Source of the DNA: Sulfidibacter corallicola
Lineage (GTDB): Bacteria > Acidobacteriota > Holophagae > Acanthopleuribacterales > Acanthopleuribacteraceae
Assembly: GCF_017498545.1 (NCBI RefSeq)
Contig: NZ_CP071793.1
Location: forward strand, 1,550,001 to 1,614,000
Length of the DNA: 64,000 nucleotides
Direction: 5' to 3'
Shown: piece by piece, positions 56,101 to 63,447 of the stretch
Position numbering within the stretch: position 1 is the first letter of the stretch
Layout of the letters: each line of letters opens with the position of its first letter
The notes under the pieces: model-generated
The model's input: the letters and a program-made list of their open reading frames with translations, nothing else
Database searches by the model: none
What the model was told of the DNA's origin: nothing
Position numbers and translations under genes: made by a program

Positions 56101-59100
56101 AACGGCGGTACGGCGGTGATCAGCGGTGGCGGAACGACGATCGACTACACACCGGCCCCGAACTTCTTCGGAACCGAAACCTTCACGTACACGATCGACG
56201 ACGGCAGTGGCGCGGGGAACGCGACGGATACGGCGACGGTCACCGTGACCGTGACCAATACCAACGATCCGCCCGATGCGATGAACGACAGCGAAACCGT
56301 GGACGAAAACAGCGCCGCCACCACCTTCATGGTGCTGGCCAACGACTCCATCCTGCCGGACGTGGGCGAAACCTTGACGATCACGGCGGTGGGCGTCCCG
56401 AACAATGGCGGCTCGGCGGTGATCACTGGCGGCGGTACGACGATCGACTACGCGCCTGCCATGAGCTTCACCGGAACCGAGACGTTCACGTACACGATCG
56501 ACGACGGCAGTGGCGCGGGGAACGCGACCGATACGGCGACGGTGACGGTCACGGTATCGCCCCTCAACGACCCGCCCGTCGCTGACGACGAGGCCTACAC
56601 CGTCATCGGCAACACCCTGTTCCACGTCAACTCGGCCGGTGACATCGGTGCGCCGCCCACCGGCGAAGCGGTCTTCGAATCGACGCTGGCCGACGTGCTC
56701 GACGGCGACACCGATCCCAACGGCCACAACCTGTCGGCCACGGTGGAAACCATCACCACCACGAACGGCGGCTCGGTCGACATGCGCGCCGACGGCAGCT
56801 TCGCCTATCGCCCACCGGCCGGCTTCACCACCGATTCCTTCACCTACACCGTCAACGACGACGGGGTGCCCAGCATGAGCGATACCGGCACGGTGACCAT
56901 CACCATGCAGGACATGATCTGGTTCTTCGACGACAGCAACACCGACCCCACGCCGACCGGTACGTCGTCGAACCCGTTCAACAGTGCCCAGGACCTGACC
57001 GCGGCACCCTTCGCCGCGGGCCACATCCTGTTCATCCATACCGGCACCAGCACCACGCCAGGCAACGAAATCGACGGTTTGTTCGAGCCGCAGGCCAACA
57101 CCGCGATCGTCGGGGAGGGTGTGGTGCTCGAAGTGAGCCACCCCGAAATCGGCGGTAACGCCACGTTGCGGACCGCGGGTACGCACCCGGTGATCACCAA
57201 CTCCACCGACGACACCATCCGCATCAACGACGTGGACGGCGTCTCGGTGCGCGGCCTGACCGTCAACAACACCAGCGACAACGCGGTCGAGGTGGTCGCC
57301 GCAACCGGCGCGTTGGGCTTCACGTTCAGCGACAACGCCGTCGGCAGCGCGACCAACCAAGGCATTCGCATCGTCAACAACGCCACCGGCGACCTGACCC
57401 TGACGGCGAGCAACAACACCATCAGTTCCACCGGTGACGGGCTCAACGCCTCGCTGACGAGTTCCGGAAACTTGCGCGTCAGCCTCGACAACAATACCGA
57501 TATCACGTCCGGTGGCTCCGGCATCGTGCTCGACGGCACCGGCGGCGCGGGCACCGTTTTCGTGCACTCCTTCGATTCCAACACCGTGCACCAGGACACC
57601 GTCGACGAAGGCATCATCATCAACGAAGCCACCTTCGATACCGATGACGCCACGCCGTTCGTCGCGGTCACCGGCGGATCGACCCGCATCGGCACCACCG
57701 GCGACGGCGTCGGCGGCGGCGGGCTGATCCTGCTCAACGTGACCGGCAGCCTGTCGTTCACGGATTTGGACATCGAAACGAACAATACCGGGTTGACCGT
57801 CCTGGGTAGTGGCGTGTACGTCCCCGATACCAGCGGATTCCTGTTGACCACGGCGGGCGGGACCATCGTGGCGACCAGCGTGGCGGTGGATCTGGACCCG
57901 ATGACCGCGGCCATGACCCTCGACAGCGTCACGACGACCGGCGGCAACAACGGCATCAGCCTGGAAGACGTGGCCGGTACCGTCCAGATCAACGGTGGCA
58001 GCATCAGCGGCACCACCGGTACCGCCTTCGCGGTGAATCGCGGCGACGCCGACGTGACCTACCAGGGCGGCATCACCAACACCACGAACCGGCTCCTGAC
58101 GGTGACCGACACCACCGGTGGCACCGTGACCCTGAGTACGGGCACCCTGTCCGATACCGGCGGCAGCGGTATCCAGCTCTCCGGTGTGGCCGGCGACGTC
58201 ACGGTCAGCGCCACCACGACCATCGGCAACTCGACCAGCTCGGGCATCGATATCCAGGGCGGTACGGGTACCTTCAGTTTCAGCAACACCACCATCACCA
58301 ACCCCACCGGCGTGGCGCTCAACGTCGACGGCGGGGGCGGCGGCTCCACGGCCTCCGTCACCTTCGGCGGTTCCATCACCAAGAACAATGCGGGCCTGGC
58401 GATCGACATCAACAACGTCGATACCGGCGGTTCGGTAGACATCAACACCACCACCCTGGACATCGACAACGGCAGCGGCATCCAGATCACCGATACCGAC
58501 GTCACCGTGGGCATCGACAACGCCGACATCGACAACACCAGCACGGGCATCGACCTGTCCAACAACACCGGGACCTTCACCTTCTCGGGTCTGAACATCG
58601 CGGGCACCACGACCGCCGGGGTCCTGGTCAACACTGGCTCGGGTTCGGTCAACTACACCGGCCCCATCGCCAACGCCAGCGGCCGATTGGTGGACATCCA
58701 GAACACCACCGGCGGCACCCACACCTTCTCGGGCGGGACCCTGACCGGCGCGGGCACCGGCATCCTGCTGGGCAGCAACGCCGGAACGACGACCAACTTC
58801 AACGGCAACGTCGACCTGCTCGGCTTCACGGTCCTGCCGCTCAGCATTGCCACTTCGGCCACGTCCACCGTGCATTTCGCCAACCTCGACGTCACCACCA
58901 CCGGCGCCAACGGCATCGACATTTCCAACCTGGGTACCTTCACGGTCACGACCGGCACGGTGGGCGCCACCACCGGTTCGGCCATCCAGTTGAACACCGT
59001 GGGTATCGGCGCGGGCGGCGTGACCTTCACCACCATCGCCTCGTCCAGCAGCGGCGCCACGCCAGGGGTGTCGCTGAACACGGTCACCGGTGCGGGAACC

Positions 59101-61137
59101 TTCGGCGCCAGTACCTCGGTGACCGTCAACGGCACCACCGGCGGCGCGGGCGGCATCGATATCCGCAGCAGCTCGGCGGCCGTCAGCCTGACCGGGCTCG
59201 ATGTGGACAACACGTCCGGCGCGGGCGTGTTCGCCGATTCCAATACGGGCAACATCTCGCTGCTCGGTGCGGGTAGCGACATCTCCGGCGCGACGGGACC
59301 GGCGTTCGATATCAACAACGGCCAGGCCGATTTCTCCTACGCCGGAACCGTCACGACCAACACGGCAAGCTTGTTGGTCGACATCACCAACAACCAATCC
59401 GGTACCCTGAGTTTCAGCAATACCCTGAACAGCAGCGGCGGCGGTCAGGGCATCAACCTCGGCAGCAACAGCGGCGGCACGCTCACCTTCAGCGGGGCCG
59501 TGACCCTCAACACCGGCACCAATACCGGCATCAACGCCACCTCCAACACCGGGTTCAGCATGAACTTCACCGGCAACCTGGACGTGGACACGACCACCGG
59601 AATCGGTGTCACAGCCACCGGTGGCGGCACCCTCAGCATCAACGGCGGAACCAACTCGGTCACCGTCGGTGCGGCCACCGCCGTCAATATCAGCAACACG
59701 ACCATCGGCGGCAACGGATCGACCGGCGGCATCGTGGTCCGCGACATCTCCTCCAATGGCGGCGCCACCGGAATCGCGCTCAACAACACGGGCGTGGGTC
59801 GCTTCGTCGTGACCGGCACGGCCACGACCGACGGCACTGGCGGCACCATTCAGAACAAGGCCGGTCGGGGCGCCGAATTCCTTACGGCCCAGAACATTAC
59901 GCTGAGCAACATGACGTTCACCAACAACGCCACCACGGACGCCGTCGGCGGCTGTGGCAACGATGGCACCGGCAATGCCAACTGCAACGCCGCACTCCAC
60001 TTCGGCACAGTCACCGGCGTCACGCTCACCAACGTGGACGTGGACAACAACGGCGGTCAGTACGGCATCAACGGCAACGACGTCACCGACTTCGTCATGA
60101 CCAATTCGATCGTGGAAGACGTGGGTAACGGCGTCAACGAGCACGCGGTGCGCTTCGCCGACCTCAAGGGTACCTGCAACCTGGACGGCAATACCATTCG
60201 CAACAGCGACCGCTTCCTGGTGTACATCCACAACGATGGGACTTCGGCCCTGACGAGCTTGACGCTCAACAACAATACGCTCACCAATTCCGCCAACGAA
60301 TCGGCCTTCAGGTTCCGCAGCATCGGAACCTCGAGCGCCACGCTGAACTTGACCGGCAACACCATCACCAACAACTTCTCCGGCGCCATCGTGGCCGATG
60401 CCTTTGGATCGTCCACCATGGACATTACCGTCAGCGGCCACACCGCCACCGGCAACACCGATTTCGTGCAGATTACCAGCAATGAGAGTGCGGACGTGAC
60501 CTACGACGTCCTCAACAACACCAACGTCAACAACACCGGGGGGGGCATCACCTGCAACCTGGGCGATTCCTCCACTGTCACAGGCTCGCTGTCCGGTTTC
60601 GTGCGAAACAACGTCGTCGTCGTTACGGGTGGTGCTACGAGTTCTCCAGCCATTCGCGTCGTCGCCAACGGCGCGGGCACGCACAACGCCACGATCGATA
60701 ACAACAACGTCAGCTTTAACAGCGCCGATGTGGTGAGTACCATGTTCATCGCCTCGCGTGACGGCAGTTGTACCCTCAATGCGACCGTGACCAACAACAC
60801 GGTTGCGATGACGGCCGCCTTCGGGCTGCACGCCATCCAAGCTGATTGCGGGGTCACCAACGCCGATACCACGACGCTCTGCCTGGACATGAGGGGCAAC
60901 ACCGCGACCAATACCAACGGGTTGCAGGCGATTCGGACCCGGCAGCGGGGCACCAACTCCATTTATCAACTGGAAAGCCTCTCGCCGGTGAATGGCTCGA
61001 ACGCGGCCGCGGTCGAGGGTTATCACGCCACCCGAAACCCGGCCACCAACGCCGCCGATATCGACGTGCGTACCTCGGGAACGGACACCGTCGTAAACTA
61101 CACCCACAGCGCCGGGTGTACCGAACCGACCCCCTGA
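50104..61137 (+). CDS. Giant surface protein: IPTL motif, tandem-95 Ig-like repeats, beta-helix
   Basis: 3677 residues from GTG 50104, chosen because AGGAG lies seven bases upstream and the product starts with a signal peptide (LPVTTMFWLFFGSSAFVQA). Residues to about 165 form a beta-rich domain. IPTLGEW (168-174) with a TM helix and RRRKR is the IPTL-CTERM sorting tail, normally the end of a protein; here a G8 run (50701-50708) carries the frame on into MIFLAMLLMGPGIAIILDGN, a second hydrophobic segment. A CBM9/DOMON-like part (NLDDWAGVPAI.., about 220-275) follows, then about 18 cadherin/Ig-like 'tandem-95' units (280-2160), then a parallel beta-helix region (2265-3677) of short Asn/Thr/Gly-rich turns. 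Known analogues are adhesins or matrix proteins. A strong terminator follows. The antisense frame of similar length is a codon-bias shadow. Confidence 0.88.
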   Translation: MLFSERLSRLPVTTMFWLFFGSSAFVQAQVSHSFEVGIDNDNNPETGCQYTMADGVVVEGIELIATVTVRSDVTPASVTEVTVQTCEVSGTFGAPRVVSSGSWPVAGDQGASGTDVIEAMVPAVYMGITTEARLVYQSRSFGGDFDVLRTTDGSGAGNAIIYQFAAPIPTLGEWMLILYIGLFTLLALYLLRRRKRLGPGGGALMIFLAMLLMGPGIAIILDGNLDDWAGVPAIGIDPLGDTDQDDPSADLGAVYACDINGNLFLRLDVGELENLAPNGVDDTATVDEDDTVNIAVLANDDDGDGGAPGANVTLDGIETQASNGNAVAEADGTVTYTPDADFAGVDTFVYRLADDLGLTATATVTVTVDPVPDPPTAVADNATTPEEVQVDIDVTANDVDPDAGDTLTVISVDNGANGTASIVANMVRYVPDLNFNGDDTFNYTIQDSTGNMSSAAITVTVSPVNDQPQAVDDAANTNEDNGLDIDVLSNDIKLDAGNGDSLLVLDVTLPANGSSAVNPDQTVNYTPNADFNGVDSFTYTIRDEEGLTDTATVTVTVDPVNDPPTAGDDNAATVEDTDVTVSVLNNDSDPDTGDTLTVTGAGNGTNGTTVFDGTSVTYTPNPAFVGNDSFTYTIEDGSGAPATATVSIAVNADQAEPIAVDIDVETEEGEPVVIRPLDGLFPGDNGPLFLVSTSQPAEGSASLIIDPAGTATQPDAILYQPFETFTGVETFTYTVSDQVGNTASANINMTVVAKNSAPVASPDIAQTEADTAVSIDVLANDRDPDGDALEVVFATDGVNGSVVVNPDDTVTYTPDSGFEGLDQFAYTVRDPGNLGDTVLVSVDVVGPGEADVAIDDSATTPEDTPIEVFVLANDGDGGGPLSIQSVTQPTNGSVIINAGNTTVTYTPDPNFDGDGDGSTVDDLFSYTLAGSRGGSPLTATVSVFIIPRIDPPNAVDDNPNVDEDSSTPIDILANDSDPEGGATLTVTEVTQAITGATTLNPDQTVTYTPPADFNGSDLFSYTIENEAGLRRSAVVLVTVDPVNDPPTANDDAETVLEAGTDYPIDVLANDDIAPDTGETLTITAVGTPDNGGSAVIAAGGTRIDYTPETSFVGTETFTYTIDDGSGAANATDTATVTITVTPLNIPPDAVDDAETVAEDSTTTTFTVLANDTTAPDVGETLTITAVGATDNGGTAVISGGGTTIDYTPAADFFGTETFTYTVDDGSGAANATDTATVTVTVTGENDPPVAVDDTPGAVDEDSADNNIDVLANDDIAPDTGETLTITAVGATNNGGTATIAGGGTSINYTPAADFFGTETFTYTIDDGSGAPNATATATVTMTVTNTNDPPVAVDDTPAVAEDSSANALDVLANDSFAPDTGETLTITAVGATDNGGTAVISGGGTMIDYTPAANFAGTETFTYTIDDGSGAPNATDTATVTVMVSGDNDPPDAVDDAETVAEDATTQTFTVLANDTTAPDMGETLTITAVGATNNGGTAVISGGGTTIDYTPAADFNGTETFTYTVDDGSGAPNATDTATVTVTVTAENDPPDAVDDAETVAEDATTQTFSVLTNDSFAPDTGETLTITAVGATDNGGTAVISGGGTTIDYTPAADFNGTETFTYTIDDGSGAGNATDTATVTVTVTAENDPPDAVDDAETVAEDATTQTFSVLTNDSFAPDTGETLTITAVGATDNGGTAVISGGGTTIDYTPAADFNGTETFTYTIDDGSGAGNATDTATVTVTVTAENDPPDAVDDAETVAEDATTQTFSVLTNDSFAPDTGETLTITAVGATNNGGTAVISGGGTTIDYTPAANFNGTETFTYTIDDGSGAGNATDTATVTVTVTAENDPPDAVDDGETVAEDATTQTFSVLTNDSFAPDTGETLTITAVGATNNGGTAVISGGGTTIDYTPAANFFGTEIFTYTIDDGSGAGNATDTATVTVTVTGTNDPPNAMDDGFMVAEDSLTGPLSVLTNDSILPDTGETLTITGVGATSNGGTAVISGGGTTIDYTPAPNFFGTETFTYTIDDGSGAGNATDTATVTVTVTNTNDPPDAMNDSETVDENSAATTFMVLANDSILPDVGETLTITAVGVPNNGGSAVITGGGTTIDYAPAMSFTGTETFTYTIDDGSGAGNATDTATVTVTVSPLNDPPVADDEAYTVIGNTLFHVNSAGDIGAPPTGEAVFESTLADVLDGDTDPNGHNLSATVETITTTNGGSVDMRADGSFAYRPPAGFTTDSFTYTVNDDGVPSMSDTGTVTITMQDMIWFFDDSNTDPTPTGTSSNPFNSAQDLTAAPFAAGHILFIHTGTSTTPGNEIDGLFEPQANTAIVGEGVVLEVSHPEIGGNATLRTAGTHPVITNSTDDTIRINDVDGVSVRGLTVNNTSDNAVEVVAATGALGFTFSDNAVGSATNQGIRIVNNATGDLTLTASNNTISSTGDGLNASLTSSGNLRVSLDNNTDITSGGSGIVLDGTGGAGTVFVHSFDSNTVHQDTVDEGIIINEATFDTDDATPFVAVTGGSTRIGTTGDGVGGGGLILLNVTGSLSFTDLDIETNNTGLTVLGSGVYVPDTSGFLLTTAGGTIVATSVAVDLDPMTAAMTLDSVTTTGGNNGISLEDVAGTVQINGGSISGTTGTAFAVNRGDADVTYQGGITNTTNRLLTVTDTTGGTVTLSTGTLSDTGGSGIQLSGVAGDVTVSATTTIGNSTSSGIDIQGGTGTFSFSNTTITNPTGVALNVDGGGGGSTASVTFGGSITKNNAGLAIDINNVDTGGSVDINTTTLDIDNGSGIQITDTDVTVGIDNADIDNTSTGIDLSNNTGTFTFSGLNIAGTTTAGVLVNTGSGSVNYTGPIANASGRLVDIQNTTGGTHTFSGGTLTGAGTGILLGSNAGTTTNFNGNVDLLGFTVLPLSIATSATSTVHFANLDVTTTGANGIDISNLGTFTVTTGTVGATTGSAIQLNTVGIGAGGVTFTTIASSSSGATPGVSLNTVTGAGTFGASTSVTVNGTTGGAGGIDIRSSSAAVSLTGLDVDNTSGAGVFADSNTGNISLLGAGSDISGATGPAFDINNGQADFSYAGTVTTNTASLLVDITNNQSGTLSFSNTLNSSGGGQGINLGSNSGGTLTFSGAVTLNTGTNTGINATSNTGFSMNFTGNLDVDTTTGIGVTATGGGTLSINGGTNSVTVGAATAVNISNTTIGGNGSTGGIVVRDISSNGGATGIALNNTGVGRFVVTGTATTDGTGGTIQNKAGRGAEFLTAQNITLSNMTFTNNATTDAVGGCGNDGTGNANCNAALHFGTVTGVTLTNVDVDNNGGQYGINGNDVTDFVMTNSIVEDVGNGVNEHAVRFADLKGTCNLDGNTIRNSDRFLVYIHNDGTSALTSLTLNNNTLTNSANESAFRFRSIGTSSATLNLTGNTITNNFSGAIVADAFGSSTMDITVSGHTATGNTDFVQITSNESADVTYDVLNNTNVNNTGGGITCNLGDSSTVTGSLSGFVRNNVVVVTGGATSSPAIRVVANGAGTHNATIDNNNVSFNSADVVSTMFIASRDGSCTLNATVTNNTVAMTAAFGLHAIQADCGVTNADTTTLCLDMRGNTATNTNGLQAIRTRQRGTNSIYQLESLSPVNGSNAAAVEGYHATRNPATNAADIDVRTSGTDTVVNYTHSAGCTEPTP
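50701..50718 (+). other. G8 homopolymer deciding fusion of IPTL tail to giant protein
   Basis: Eight G (50701-50708) directly follow the codons for LLRRRKRLGP. As sequenced, the frame continues GGGALMIFL. With seven G the upstream frame would read GGAP and stop at TGA (50714-50716), which overlaps ATG 50716 (TGATG), the in-frame start of the downstream signal-like sequence. Confidence 0.7.
53233..56568 (+). repeat. Eleven 303-base tandem repeats in the giant gene
   Basis: Units start at the codons for NDPP at about 53233, 53533, 53838, 54142, 54445, 54748, 55051, 55354, 55657, 55960, 56263 and end at 56566; the spacing is exactly 303 bases from 54142 on. Each encodes a 101-residue Ig/cadherin-like unit (VDDAETVAED, LTITAVGAT, GGTAVISGGGTTIDYTPA, TFTYTIDDGSGA). 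The four units 54748-55959 are nearly identical at the DNA level, pointing to recent duplication or gene conversion. Confidence 0.9.
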
Positions 61138-61147
61138 TACTTCCGGC

Positions 61148-61181
61148 AAAAACCCCGGTACCCGAAGTGCCGGGGTTTTTT
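61148..61181 (+). terminator. Rho-independent terminator of the giant gene
   Basis: CCCCGG (61153-61158) pairs with CCGGGG (61170-61175); A and T tracts extend the stem and six T (61176-61181) follow. It is 11 bases after the stop codon. Confidence 0.85.
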
Positions 61182-61358
61182 GCGTCCGGATTTCATGATG
61201 GGGACATGTTTCGGCGGCATGTTCATCTGACCGCAATGTTGGGGCTTCAAAGTGAATAGGTGAAAGGCCGAGGGCGACTTCCCGCGATGGGTTCCACCCT
61301 GGATCGGAACTCTTCCATGCGCGGGCATCGCCTTGACCGAACGTCTATGGAGGTACCC

Positions 61359-62144
61359 ATGTTCGAACTGAAAGCTCTGAAACCCCTCGCTTTGGTCCTC
61401 GCTACGGTGATGTTCCTCTTCGTTCCATTATGTGCTCAGGAAGATGAGGAAGAATGCGATCAGGAACCGGATACCCGCGTCTTTTCCGCGAGTTTCAACA
61501 GCGGCGATTGCGTCTGGATCAATCGTTACCCGCCCAACAAGATCAAACACCCCTATTGGATCATGGAGCCTGGCTGGCAAGTGGTGCTCGAAGGTGACGA
61601 CGACGGTGAGGAAGTGCGCCTCGAAATGACGGTGCTCGATGAAATCGTGGTCGTCGACGGCGTACATACCCGGGTCATCGAGGAGCGCGAGTTCATCGAC
61701 GGCGAGTTGTACGAGGTCTCGCGCAACTTTTTCGCGATTTGCAGCCGAACCAACGATATCTACTACTTCGGTGAGGACGTGGACTTCTACGAAGACGGCG
61801 AGATCGTCGGTCACGAAGGTGCCTGGCGGGCCGGCGTCGACGGTGCGGTGGCGGGTATCATCATGCCGGGTACACCGATGATGGGTGCGCGGTTCTTCCA
61901 GGAGATCGCGCCCGATGCCGCCGAGGACCGTGCGGAAATCGTGCATATCGGCAGCGTCGAGGTGGGCGACATGACCTTCGACGACGCGGTGGAGTTCCTG
62001 GAAACGAGCCCGTTGGACGGTCCCTGTGAAACGTCGATCAAGTACTTCGCCCACGACATCGGGATGGTGCGCGACGACGACCTGGAATTGGTGGAATCGG
62101 GCTACGTGTTCCGGGTCGATCCCGATTTGCCCTTGAAGCGGTGA
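61359..62144 (+). CDS. Secreted acidic protein of unknown function
   Basis: 261 residues from ATG 61359, with GGAGG five bases upstream; in-frame codons back to 61260 lack a ribosome site. Signal peptide 1 to about 29 (ALKPLALVLATVMFLFVPLC, then AQ). The mature protein is strongly acidic, with beta-type sequence (YWIMEPGWQVVLEGDDDGEE, VDGVHTRVIEEREFIDGELY, FFAICSRTNDIYYFGEDVDF). Paired Cys suggest disulfides. The alternation of 'EVRLEMTVL..VVVDGVxTRVIEEREF' resembles lipoprotein-like or amylase-inhibitor-like secreted proteins, but I could not assign a family. It follows the giant gene after a terminator and is itself followed by a terminator. Confidence 0.75.
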   Translation: MFELKALKPLALVLATVMFLFVPLCAQEDEEECDQEPDTRVFSASFNSGDCVWINRYPPNKIKHPYWIMEPGWQVVLEGDDDGEEVRLEMTVLDEIVVVDGVHTRVIEEREFIDGELYEVSRNFFAICSRTNDIYYFGEDVDFYEDGEIVGHEGAWRAGVDGAVAGIIMPGTPMMGARFFQEIAPDAAEDRAEIVHIGSVEVGDMTFDDAVEFLETSPLDGPCETSIKYFAHDIGMVRDDDLELVESGYVFRVDPDLPLKR

Positions 62145-62186
62145 TCCGACGCAGGCTTTTCTGGAAGGTCCCGATGTGTTTGGCAT

Positions 62187-62210
62187 GCCCCCGTCTCGGC
62201 GGGGGCTTTT
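62187..62210 (+). terminator. Rho-independent terminator of the acidic secreted-protein gene
   Basis: GCCCCCG (62187-62193) pairs perfectly with CGGGGGC (62200-62206) over a six-base loop, followed by TTTT. It is 42 bases after the stop. Confidence 0.75.
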
Positions 62211-62269
62211 GCCGTTTGGGGGAGGGGGAGGCGGGTGTTCCTGGAAGCGGTTCGGCTTGGGGGAGAGGG

Positions 62270-62363
62270 AATTTCACCACTGAGTTCGCGGAGGTCACGG
62301 AGTTTATGGGCACGACGCCGACCCCACCTCTCCGTGCCCTCCGCGAACTCGGTGGTAAAAATT
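62270..62363. repeat. Long imperfect palindrome with CCACnGAGTTCGCGGAGG arms
   Basis: Left arm 62270-62302 (begins AATTTCACCACTGAGTTCGC) and right arm about 62329-62363 (ends GAACTCGGTGGTAAAAATT) are complementary over about 32 bases with few mismatches. Single arms of the same sequence occur at 40839-40873 and about 35370-35395. It lies between two convergent genes. Confidence 0.75.
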
Positions 62364-62409
62364 TCCTGAATCTCCAAGCCACGCTCGCCCGTGCGCAATC
62401 CTCCACCGT

Positions 62410-63447
62410 TCAGAGCTCCGCCTGCTCCCGACGATCCCACTTGGCCTTGATCTCCATGATCTCCGATTCGATCTCCATGAAACAGGCCACCAAACGCGGC
62501 TCGAAATGGTTCCCGGAACCGCGTTCCAGTTCGGCGAGGGCCGCATCGATCGGCCAGGCCTTTTTGTAGGGACGAACCATGGTCAGGGCGTCGAAGACGT
62601 CGGCGATGGCCACGATGCGTGCACTCTCGGGGATGTCCACGCCGCTCAGGCCCGCGGGATAACCCTCGCCGTTCCACTTCTCGTGATGGCTCAGTGCCAC
62701 GTCCGCCGCCATGCGGAACAGCGGCGTGTCGCTTTTGGACAGGATGCTGTGGCCGATGGTGGTGTGGGTCTTCATGACCACCCATTCTTCCGCGTCCAAG
62801 CGGGCCGGCTTCTTGAGAATGGCGTCGGGGATCCCGATCTTGCCGGTATCGTGCATCGGCGCCGCCAACGCCAACATCGCCGCCCGGTCAACGTGCCAGC
62901 CGGCGCGCCGGGCGATCGCGCCCGAGTAGGCGGCCATGCGCCAGATGTGGACGCCGGTGTCGGTGTCGTTGTAGTGGCCGGCCTCGCCCAGCATGTGGAT
63001 GGCGGCGCTCTGGCTGCACGCCAGCTCGGCGGTTTTGCGCACCACGCGTTCCTCGCAAGCGCGCTGCTGATCGTAGAGGGCCAGGTGGGTGGCCGTGCGC
63101 GCCAACACGATCGGTCGCGAAACCGGCTTGGTGATGTAGTCCACCGCGCCTACCTGAAAGCCGCGGTCCTCGTCCTCGATCTCGGCTCGTGCCGAAACGA
63201 AAATGACGGGAATACGCGCCGTCTCCGGGTTGGCCTTCAGGCGGGTGCAGACCTCGTAGCCATCCATTCCTGGCATCATCACGTCCAACAGGATGATGTC
63301 TGGCACGACCTTGCTCGCCACTTCCAGGGCCATGGGCCCGTCGGTCGCCGTGGAAATATGGTAGTCGTCGCGCAGAATCTGGCGCATCAGTTGTAGGTTG
63401 TTCGGTTCGTCGTCGGTGATCAGGACGCGTTGCTTCTTGAGCGTCAT
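62410..63447 (-). CDS. Response regulator with HD-GYP c-di-GMP phosphodiesterase domain
   Basis: 345 residues from ATG 63447, overlapping by four bases the TGA of the upstream HPt protein (ATGA). Receiver domain 5-120 with phospho-acceptor Asp55 in IILLDVMMPGMDG and Lys in VDYITKPVS. A linker helix leads to the HD-GYP domain with HIWRMAAYSGAIARR, HD in PMHDTGKIGIPD (199-200), HTTIGHSIL, HHEKWNGEGYPAGL (GYP 262-264) and IADVFDALTMVRPYK. All metal-binding residues appear present, so it should hydrolyse c-di-GMP (RpfG type). Coupled to the HPt protein, it is probably the output of a phosphorelay controlling c-di-GMP-dependent behaviour. Confidence 0.95.
   Translation of the reverse strand: MTLKKQRVLITDDEPNNLQLMRQILRDDYHISTATDGPMALEVASKVVPDIILLDVMMPGMDGYEVCTRLKANPETARIPVIFVSARAEIEDEDRGFQVGAVDYITKPVSRPIVLARTATHLALYDQQRACEERVVRKTAELACSQSAAIHMLGEAGHYNDTDTGVHIWRMAAYSGAIARRAGWHVDRAAMLALAAPMHDTGKIGIPDAILKKPARLDAEEWVVMKTHTTIGHSILSKSDTPLFRMAADVALSHHEKWNGEGYPAGLSGVDIPESARIVAIADVFDALTMVRPYKKAWPIDAALAELERGSGNHFEPRLVACFMEIESEIMEIKAKWDRREQAEL

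Noticed and set aside
53233..56568. A CRISPR-like interpretation of the 303-base repeats
   Set aside because: Units are contiguous coding repeats of 101 codons without spacers.
50125..61236. A 3703-codon open frame on the minus strand opposite the giant gene
   Set aside because: It has no family motifs, lacks a ribosome site and consists of Arg/Gly/Asp/Val-rich sequence complementary to the Thr/Asp/Gly codons of the real protein. It is open because GC-rich third positions of the repeats avoid stop complements; the plus-strand protein has clear domains and a signal peptide.
61428..62186. A 252-codon minus-strand frame opposite the acidic secreted protein
   Set aside because: Shadow; the plus-strand gene has a ribosome site, signal peptide and terminator.
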